Shown in pieces: positions 27,142 through 34,192 of a stretch of 41,351 nt of DNA. Below the pieces are notes generated by a model. The model did not search any database. It was not told where the DNA came from and saw only the letters and a list, made by a program, of their open reading frames with translations. Made by a program: the position numbers and the translations under genes. How positions within the stretch are numbered: the first letter of the stretch is position 1; each line of letters starts with the position of its first letter. Source of the stretch: JBGTIS01 sp041745535 (GTDB lineage: Bacteria; Bacteroidota; Bacteroidia; Cytophagales; Cyclobacteriaceae); NCBI GenBank assembly GCA_041745535.1, contig JBGTIS010000328.1, positions 1 through 41,351 of the forward strand. Reading direction: 5' to 3'.

Positions 27142-28186
27142 TCAAGTTAAAGAATTAGGGTAAACTGATTTAAGTTCGCGCCGGGCCTCATCAACTCTGA
27201 GTTGCCAATCTACGCCGCTCTGACTCAGGTTGACATGCTGAGACCAAGCGTTGATTTCTTTTTGCGGCATCTCTATATCTGGCATACGACGATGAGCTAA
27301 ACACTGCCGGGTCATCGCGCTTAGTTCGTTTTCAGCTACATTCAACCGCAGCGGCGGCCGCCATGAACCGTGTTTAGGTGTGTAGCGAAACTCGATACCT
27401 TTGACTAACTGCCGGGCCGTCGCTGGATCAAATACTTCATAAAAAGCTCCTTTGGTATGGGTGTTCAGGTTATCACAAACTAATGTCACCTCTGCTTCCG
27501 CATAGCGGCCTTGTAACAAATCAGCTACTTCCGCCGCCCAGTCGGCTTTGGTACGTCGAGGACGGGTGGTCGCCTGACGCCAGCCCGATAAGGGTTCGAT
27601 GAACATGAAGATACTGGCTGTACCGGCCCGTTCATATTCGTAGTCTACCCGTTTAGGCTGACTTTTAGTAGCCGCTATAGGTTGTCGGGTCTCTTTGACT
27701 AGTTGCACGGGCTGTTCCTCCATGGCAACCACCGGATGAGCGGCATCATAGGGCTGTTGATATACATGCGGTACTTCTTCCATACAGGCGACAAACTCGG
27801 CATCTGCTTCCGGCGGAATCCCCGCGGCGGCGGCCGCCCAATAGGCAATCTTACGCTTAGTCATGCTGTTTTTTTAAGTGTCTGACGCACCGTTTCATGA
27901 CTGATGGTCTCTACTACTTCTAACTCTATTAGCTTACGAGCAAGCAAACCTAGTCTCCAGTGGGCATACCCTTTGGGGGGAGTACTCAAACGCATGGCAA
28001 TCACTTTGTCTTCCTGTTTAGCTTGGCTACGGGCGGGGCTGTCCGCTTTTTGCCATCCAGAGCCAATGGAAAGCCATCCACTACGAAGCGTTGACGTAGC
28101 TTCTCAATCCTCCTGATACGGCAGTTGAACGCCTCGGCGATACGTGTGTCAGTCCAGGCAGGGCCATTTTTCTCTCTTCTCCTCAA
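27142..28186 (-). pseudogene. IS630 transposase, second subtype, with frameshifts
   Basis: Read from 28186 down, the pieces are: helix-turn-helix (AWTDTRIAEAFNCRIRRIEK, LRQRFVVDGFPLAL), then in another frame VIAMRLSTPPKGYAHWRLGL and ISHETVRQTLKK to a TGA, then in a third frame the catalytic part ending at 27142. In the DDE core, LVCDNLNTHTKG and LNVAENELSAMTRQCL keep the second Asp and the Glu. The first acid, normally Asp in VVCMDE, reads VVAMEEQPVQL. There are two extra short inserts (an Ala run near the start of the core and RPPLR inside KHGSW..LN). At least two frameshifts make it non-functional. Confidence 0.8.
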
Positions 28187-28719
28187 TCGCGCCGAACCGT
28201 TTCCTTTTTTTTACCATATACTCTGGATCAGGGCTACTGACGGCGCGATTTTATGCTGTGGCCAGGACAGCACAATACCAGCAGCTTTCAGATGTTGTCG
28301 TACGGCTTCATAACTGACGCGAATACCGGTCTGTTCAGCCATATAATCTGCTAACCGTTCCAGGGTCCACAGGGAAAAAGATAGACCTAAAGCTCTGGGC
28401 CTGCGGCGTACACTGCTGATGAGTCGCTCTTTATAAGCTGAGGTTACCTTGCCAGGACTGCCACTTTTTGGGGCATCATATAAACCTTGTAGGCCTTTGG
28501 CCTGATATCGCTCGGTCGGCGTCCGATCAACCATCGCTGTACTGTATTCTCACTTTCTCGTACTACTTCAGCTATCTGAGGAGCTTTTAATCCTTGTTCC
28601 GCTGAGAGCGAGATCATTTGAGAACGAGTCCGCGTGCGCGGTATTCTTGTAGTACGGTAGAGTTTATCTAAGGCTTGCCAGGCTTCTTCTGGTAAGTTCT
28701 CTATCTTAATTGCTCGCAT
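28187..28719 (-). pseudogene. IS630 transposase, first subtype, N-terminal part
   Basis: The first frame from ATG 28719 gives an HTH (SQMISLSAEQGLKAPQIAEV, VRESENTVQRW). After a frame change around 28525 it continues RYQAKGLQGLYDAPKSGSPG, then LGLSFSLWTLERLADYMAEQ and TGIRVSYEAVRQHLKAAGIV. Near 28240 another frame carries SPDPEYMVKKRKRFG, and the sequence then switches to the second transposase. The whole catalytic DDE half is missing. It is a different IS630 subgroup from the downstream piece, which has its own HTH. Confidence 0.75.
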
Positions 28720-28900
28720 AAAGGAAAGTTAAAAAATTATCCTTATCCGTCAAATCTTTCTTAATTGTACTTATTCTGAATAACTAATATCCAGATATTA
28801 CCCGCGTAATATTCAGTGCTATGTAGCGCTAAATTCCAATCTTAATTCCCTTTAATTTTAGTTATCTTGGTAGTCGCGTTTTCAAAGAATTTATAAACAG

Positions 28901-30061
28901 ATGTGGAATAAAATATTACAATTACTGCTGGTACAATTACTGGTAAGCACACTGGGGTTTTCTCAAACCCTAATGGTAGAAAAGGCTTATCAGTATTTGA
29001 AAAGTGGTGAGTTATTAAAAGGCCTGGAAGCCATTGATTTGGCAGCCGAGAACGAATATACCACCAATGACGCCAAAACCTGGTATATCAAAGCATATAT
29101 TTGTAAGGAGCTTTATAAAAGCCAACCGGAACAGAATAACCAATATCGGGAACAAGCAATATTAGCCGTAAAACAATGCTTGAAGCTTGATTCTTCTCAA
29201 CGATTTTCTGAAGATGGTAAAGCCATTGTCTCATTTATACAAATGAGTTACCTCAATGAGGCAATTCAATGGCTAAATGCGGCCAACTTTGAAAACGCTC
29301 TTTCCTCCATGCGGTTACTTGTCGACGATACTCTGTCGGCTTACTATGCAGAAGCCAATTATTATAGTGGTTACGCTTTGCTAATGCTTGAAAAACCAGC
29401 AGAGGCCAAACAATTTTTAGAAAACGCACAGTTGGCCGGATATCAGGATCCACTCTTGTATGATGCATTGTCCAATTATTATCTGGAAAGAAAAAATTAT
29501 GATAAAGCCATATCGCTGTTGATAGCAGGTAAATTACTTTTTCCGACCGATAAGAAGCTATTAATTACTGAATTGAACCTCTTGATGGAATTACAAGAAT
29601 ATGAGAATGCGGAGAAACAGGTAGAAAAATATTTAAAAGTTTATTCAAACGATGTAGAAGTAATGCTTCTGGCAGGAACCGTTTACGATAAGCTTTTTCA
29701 GCAAGAAAAAGCCCAAACCAGTATTTATTTTCAAAAGCGAAAAGATATTTACCAACTAGTACTCAGTCAGCAACCAGATAACCTGACAGCGAATTACAAT
29801 TTAGGAATCACCTTGTATAATCAGGCAGTAAAGCTTATTAATCAGCAAGCGGAATCGTATGAATTGGATATTTTTGAATTTAATAAGATGCTGGAGAAAT
29901 GTACTGATTTGTTTAAGGAATCACTTCCATATATCAGAAAAGCCCATGAGTTAATGCCCGAGAATGTGAGTACCCTCAAGGCGTTGCAGGGTATTTATTA
30001 CAATTTAAATGATAGAAAAAACTTCAAGCAGATACAAGCTAAAATAGAGGTGCTGAAATGA
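28901..30061 (+). CDS. Secreted TPR-repeat protein
   Basis: A 386-residue exported protein (signal peptide to about GFSQ, residue 22) built of tetratricopeptide-like helix pairs throughout: AYQYLKSGELLKGLEAIDLA, AYYAEANYYSGYALLMLEKP, DPLLYDALSNYYLERKNYDK, YENAEKQVEKYLKVYSNDVE and a final LMPENVSTLKALQGIYYNLN. TPR arrays of this kind scaffold protein complexes in the periplasm. Its stop overlaps the YfiR start by four bases (ATGA), so the two are translationally coupled. The IS630 element ends 128 bp upstream, and its insertion may have altered the promoter. Confidence 0.88.
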   Translation: MWNKILQLLLVQLLVSTLGFSQTLMVEKAYQYLKSGELLKGLEAIDLAAENEYTTNDAKTWYIKAYICKELYKSQPEQNNQYREQAILAVKQCLKLDSSQRFSEDGKAIVSFIQMSYLNEAIQWLNAANFENALSSMRLLVDDTLSAYYAEANYYSGYALLMLEKPAEAKQFLENAQLAGYQDPLLYDALSNYYLERKNYDKAISLLIAGKLLFPTDKKLLITELNLLMELQEYENAEKQVEKYLKVYSNDVEVMLLAGTVYDKLFQQEKAQTSIYFQKRKDIYQLVLSQQPDNLTANYNLGITLYNQAVKLINQQAESYELDIFEFNKMLEKCTDLFKESLPYIRKAHELMPENVSTLKALQGIYYNLNDRKNFKQIQAKIEVLK

Positions 30062-30600
30062 AACCAACAATAATAGTATTTTTTTTGGGATTATTGCTGA
30101 TTTGTTCGGATTCTGCTTTAGCACAAACATCAGATATTGGCGATTACGAGAAGGCACAGGATCAGATTAGGGCATTTTACATTTACAATTTTACACGATA
30201 TTTTATTTGGCCACCTGAAAGCAATACTGAAGAGTTCGTAATTGGAGTATTAGGTGATGGGACCATTATAGATGAACTTACTAAAATGGCTAAGCTCAGA
30301 AAGGTAAATGGCCGTACAATCAAAATCGAGAAGTTTTCTTTGCCAAGTGATATTCAGGATGGCTGCCAGATTTTATATGTACCTTATGAATTCAGCAATT
30401 ACCTAAGTGATGCTATGGAAAAAACCAGCCAGTCTTCTACATTAATTATAAGCAACAAAGATGGATTGGGTAAATTTGGCAGTACCGTTAACTTTACCAC
30501 TGATAATGGTAAGCCTACCTTTGAACTTAATTTGGATGCCGTTAAAAAGCGGAACCTTAAATGTGCCCAACAGCTCAAATCAATCGCTATATTACTTTGA
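30058..30600 (+). CDS. YfiR-family (DUF4154) periplasmic protein
   Basis: A 180-residue exported protein (signal cut near ALAQ) with the YfiR/DUF4154 core: IRAFYIYNFTRYFIWPPESN, FVIGVLGDGTIIDELTKMAK, GCQILYVPYEFSNYLSDAME, STLIISNKDGLGKFGSTVNF and FELNLDAVKKRNLKCAQQLK. In gamma-proteobacteria YfiR restrains a membrane diguanylate cyclase. In Bacteroidota its relatives sit beside sensor kinases and surface systems. It is coupled to the TPR gene and its last 9 bases overlap the tail of the convergent sensor kinase gene, so the two transcripts are antisense at their ends. Confidence 0.9.
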   Translation: MKPTIIVFFLGLLLICSDSALAQTSDIGDYEKAQDQIRAFYIYNFTRYFIWPPESNTEEFVIGVLGDGTIIDELTKMAKLRKVNGRTIKIEKFSLPSDIQDGCQILYVPYEFSNYLSDAMEKTSQSSTLIISNKDGLGKFGSTVNFTTDNGKPTFELNLDAVKKRNLKCAQQLKSIAILL

Positions 30601-33600
30601 TACCAGCGTATTATTGTAAGGTGGAATGTTTGTTTTATTTAAGTGGGAGATATAACGGGGAAGAGTTATTTTAAAAGAAGTAGCGCCGTGGCTCTGTCCA
30701 AAAGTAATGGTACCACCTAATTTATGAGCTGCTTCTTTAGCAATGTACAAACCAAGTCCCGTTCCGCTTTTGTTGGTAGTTCCTCTGAAAAACATAGTAA
30801 ATACTTTATCTTGAAGTTCAGGTAAAATACCAATTCCATTATCCTCTATATCGATAAGCAGTAGGTCAGTAGCTGATTCAATTACAGTAATATTCATATA
30901 AGAATCGCTCTCAAACTGGCTGTACTGGTACGCATTTTCCATCAGGCTGTATAAAATATTTTCTAATAATTCAGCATCAGTTTCTATGTTAGTAATAGTT
31001 GCAAAATCGCATTTCAATTTAATTAAGGAAAATTGAGACGACAAGTTGGCGGAAAGCTTACTTTTTACCTGTTCTATAATATTTTTAATATCAACTTGAT
31101 TAGGATTAAGGTTATAGTTTTTGATATTGTATATATCCAAAACTTTATGCAAGGTAGTTTTAGCCTCCAGGCAATTTTCCTCTAACATTTTGAAATAGGT
31201 GATTGCCATCTGGTCTTTAACATCTAATAATCCTACTTTACATAGTCCCTGTATTCTGGCAAGTGGACCAATGATATCGTGATATGACCGGTAGGTAAAC
31301 ATATCCAGCTCGGCATTGGCTTTTATTAGTTGATCATTTGATTTTTTGAGCTCGCTGGTTCGCTGCTCAACCCTATCTTCTAATTCTTCATTAATAACAT
31401 TCAGTTCCCGATTTCTTTCCTCGATGATAGCTTTTGCTTCTAATAAATTGGCATTCTTTTCTTCAATCTTTTGTGTTTGTGCTTCAATTTTCAAGTTTCT
31501 TATCACCAATTCAGAAGTTCTTTGGGCCACCAGGGTTTCCAACAGGACATTTTTCTTTTTTACAGCATTGATCTGGTAAAAGTAATAACTAATACTAATC
31601 CCGATAATAATTGAAATAATGAGTAATCTAAACCACCAGGTATTATACCAGGCAGGATGAATTACAATAGCAATCGGATTTGCCACTTCCTGCCACACTC
31701 CGCGTTCGTCGCATGCTTTAATTTTGAATACATATTCACCTGGATTCAGGTTGGTATAAGAGGCTAACCGACGGTTATTTACATATTTCCAATCTTTATC
31801 CAAGCCTTCCATCATGTAGGCGTACTGATTTTTTTCCGGATCTTCGAAACTTAATAATGCATATTCAAATTCAAAAAAGTTGTCATTATGTTTCAATTCA
31901 ATGGAATTGATCTGGTAAGTTGGTTTCTGAAAGTTTTGTCGCTGGTTGTATAGAAAGAAAGCTGTTGTATACAAAGGAGGGTGAAAGTCCCATTCTTTTA
32001 TAGCAATTGGATCAAAGCAAACCAAATTACCTAAACTTCCAAAAAACAATCTTCCTTCTTTGTTTTTATAGCTTGACCACTGGACAAACTCCTGGTTATA
32101 CAGACCATTGCTGGCTGTGAAGTTACTAAACTTCTGATCATCTGGTAATAATCTTGAAATACCTCCAACCGTACTGATCCATATGGTACTATCGTTGCCT
32201 GACTGCAGGCCGCATATATTATCAGAAACCAGTCCATGGGTTGTATTGAAAATTTTAAAAGAATTATTTTTTTCATCAAACTGGCAAATTCCCTTGTCAA
32301 AAGTTCCAATCCAGAGTTTCCCTCTGTAATCCTTGGTAATACTGGTAATTTCATTACTCGGGATAGAATTTTCTTGGATACTATCATAGAGATAATTTAA
32401 ATAGGAACCACTTATTCCATCTACTCTAAACAAACCTGATTCTTTGGTTCCTACCCATAAAAATTGACCGTCTTCAAAAATGGAAGTAATAGTAGTTCCC
32501 GTCAAAGATTTTCCGGATGTAAAAGTTTCTTTTTCGTAATTGATAAAACTATTATTCTGTTTGTTGAAGCGACAAAGTCCACCGCCATAAGTACCGACCC
32601 ATAAATTACCCTTTTGATCTACATATAGTGTGTTTATTGAATTACTATTCAGGCTGTTTGTAATACTTCTGTCATACAAGAATGTATGCCATTCGTTAGA
32701 AGCAGGATTAAACTTTGACAAACCATTGCTTGAAGTACCAATCCAGATATTTTTATCCTCATCTTCTGTAATGACAGTAATAAAGTTGTCTGCCAAACCT
32801 TTATCAGAAAAAAAGTCGCTTTTATAACTAACTATCCGCTGGGTAGTCGGGTTGAATTTGTAAACTCCATCGCCAAAGGTGCCTAACCATAAGTTACCCC
32901 GATGATCTTCAAAAATGGAAGTGATAGATTTTGCAAAGAAATTTGCTGTCTGTTTACCGTTGCTGATGAGGTAATCAAACCCAATTGCATTAGAATATGT
33001 TTTATAAATACCTTCACCTTCAGTAGCTATCCATAATAAGCCAGATTTGTCAATAAACAGTTTGTTTACTGCTACTGGGTTGTCAGCAGCATTCAGATTA
33101 AATTGATATAGCTTTTTTTCTTCTGTATTGAAATAACTGATATCCTGATCGCGAGTGCCAATCCATAAGTTACCAGATGCATCTGGCTCCAGAGTTAAAA
33201 TATAGTTACTTAATTTTACTTTATCTGAATTGGTGATTTCCTGATAAGATTGGAACGTTTCAGTTTTCCTATCAAATTTAGCAAGTCCTTTACCATAAGT
33301 TCCAATCCAGATATTTCCATGGATATCTTCCGAAATGGCAAACAAATCGTTGCTGGGAATCGAGGTTTTGTCTTTCGCATTATGAGTATAAACTTCAAAA
33401 GTTTGGTATTTAGGGTCAAAAGTGCATAAACCGCCTCCAAATGTTGCTAACCATAGCTTTCCGTTACGATCCTCATGAATATCAAAAACAGCGTTGCTGC
33501 TTAGGCTATTTTGGTCGTTTGGGTTATGCTTGTAAACTGTAAAATCTTCTTGGGCTGGATTGTACTTACAAAGGCCTCCACCATAGGTTCCAATCCATAA

Positions 33601-34041
33601 ATTTTTGTTGCTATCCTCAAAAATCGCATAAATGTTATTCGAACTTATGCTATTGGGGAAGGCCGGATTATGTGTAAACGATTTGAAAGTCCGCGTATTT
33701 CTGTTATATACGTTTAGCCCACCATCGTAGGTGCCTATCCAGAGTTGACCATGGGTATCTTCATACAGAACCTGCACATAATTGCTGGAAATACTGGTAC
33801 TGTCATCTGAATTACTTTTGAAAACAGTAAAATTATACCCATCATAAAGACTTAAACCTTCTTTTGTTCCAAACCAGAGGTATCCACTGCTATCGTGTAA
33901 GATATCGTAAACTTTATTGTGCGAAAGCCCATTTTCTTCTTTAATGCTCGTAAAAGTAACAAATTTTGATTGTGCTGCTGTGAGCAAAGGCAACAGGCAT
34001 AGGAAAAAATTAAAACGCGCTATTTTAATAAAATTCATCAA
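30592..34041 (-). CDS. Propeller-sensing hybrid-type histidine kinase lacking a receiver domain
   Basis: 1149 residues: signal peptide (cut near TAAQ), then 13-14 two-component regulator propeller repeats marked by LWIGT-like motifs (LWFGTKEG, LWIGTYDGG through to IWISTVGG), enough for two seven-bladed propellers. A Y_Y_Y domain comes next, then one membrane helix (FRLLIISIIIGISISYYF) and a ~90-residue coiled coil. The kinase has phospho-acceptor His921 in SYHDIIGPL, the N box NAYQYSQ, G1 DNGIGI and G2 GTGLGLYIAKEA. No receiver or AraC domain follows, unlike classic hybrid regulators, and no response regulator is adjacent. It begins 151 bp after the OmpA gene of the surface operon and probably monitors that system or its ligand. 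Confidence 0.93.
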   Translation of the reverse strand: MMNFIKIARFNFFLCLLPLLTAAQSKFVTFTSIKEENGLSHNKVYDILHDSSGYLWFGTKEGLSLYDGYNFTVFKSNSDDSTSISSNYVQVLYEDTHGQLWIGTYDGGLNVYNRNTRTFKSFTHNPAFPNSISSNNIYAIFEDSNKNLWIGTYGGGLCKYNPAQEDFTVYKHNPNDQNSLSSNAVFDIHEDRNGKLWLATFGGGLCTFDPKYQTFEVYTHNAKDKTSIPSNDLFAISEDIHGNIWIGTYGKGLAKFDRKTETFQSYQEITNSDKVKLSNYILTLEPDASGNLWIGTRDQDISYFNTEEKKLYQFNLNAADNPVAVNKLFIDKSGLLWIATEGEGIYKTYSNAIGFDYLISNGKQTANFFAKSITSIFEDHRGNLWLGTFGDGVYKFNPTTQRIVSYKSDFFSDKGLADNFITVITEDEDKNIWIGTSSNGLSKFNPASNEWHTFLYDRSITNSLNSNSINTLYVDQKGNLWVGTYGGGLCRFNKQNNSFINYEKETFTSGKSLTGTTITSIFEDGQFLWVGTKESGLFRVDGISGSYLNYLYDSIQENSIPSNEITSITKDYRGKLWIGTFDKGICQFDEKNNSFKIFNTTHGLVSDNICGLQSGNDSTIWISTVGGISRLLPDDQKFSNFTASNGLYNQEFVQWSSYKNKEGRLFFGSLGNLVCFDPIAIKEWDFHPPLYTTAFFLYNQRQNFQKPTYQINSIELKHNDNFFEFEYALLSFEDPEKNQYAYMMEGLDKDWKYVNNRRLASYTNLNPGEYVFKIKACDERGVWQEVANPIAIVIHPAWYNTWWFRLLIISIIIGISISYYFYQINAVKKKNVLLETLVAQRTSELVIRNLKIEAQTQKIEEKNANLLEAKAIIEERNRELNVINEELEDRVEQRTSELKKSNDQLIKANAELDMFTYRSYHDIIGPLARIQGLCKVGLLDVKDQMAITYFKMLEENCLEAKTTLHKVLDIYNIKNYNLNPNQVDIKNIIEQVKSKLSANLSSQFSLIKLKCDFATITNIETDAELLENILYSLMENAYQYSQFESDSYMNITVIESATDLLLIDIEDNGIGILPELQDKVFTMFFRGTTNKSGTGLGLYIAKEAAHKLGGTITFGQSHGATSFKITLPRYISHLNKTNIPPYNNTLVSK

Positions 34042-34192
34042 TGGGTCATTAAAATCTAATAATTCAGATCAGATGATCAGTTTGCGAATACAAGTGAATC
34101 CCGTAATCAGCATTTCACATAAATAAAAAATTTTACGGAGGTAAAAAGTTGATTTCTGGCTAATTATTATATCTATATTTTACTGGAAAAAA

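Larger units (their letters stand above)
27031..28773 (-). mobile_element. IS630-family element, chimeric and inactive
   Basis: The outer ends are TAAGTACAA on the left and TTGTACTTA on the right, so TA flanks an element at 27033-28771. At 1.7 kb it is longer than the usual ~1.1-1.2 kb. It contains two partial transposase genes from different IS630 subtypes, both read from the minus strand, plus the MITE-like unit. A 26-bp repeat (27108-27133 and 28748-28773) lies in the same orientation, so the coding part has the same end sequence on both sides instead of an inverted pair. It is probably the product of nested insertion and recombination. Confidence 0.75.
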
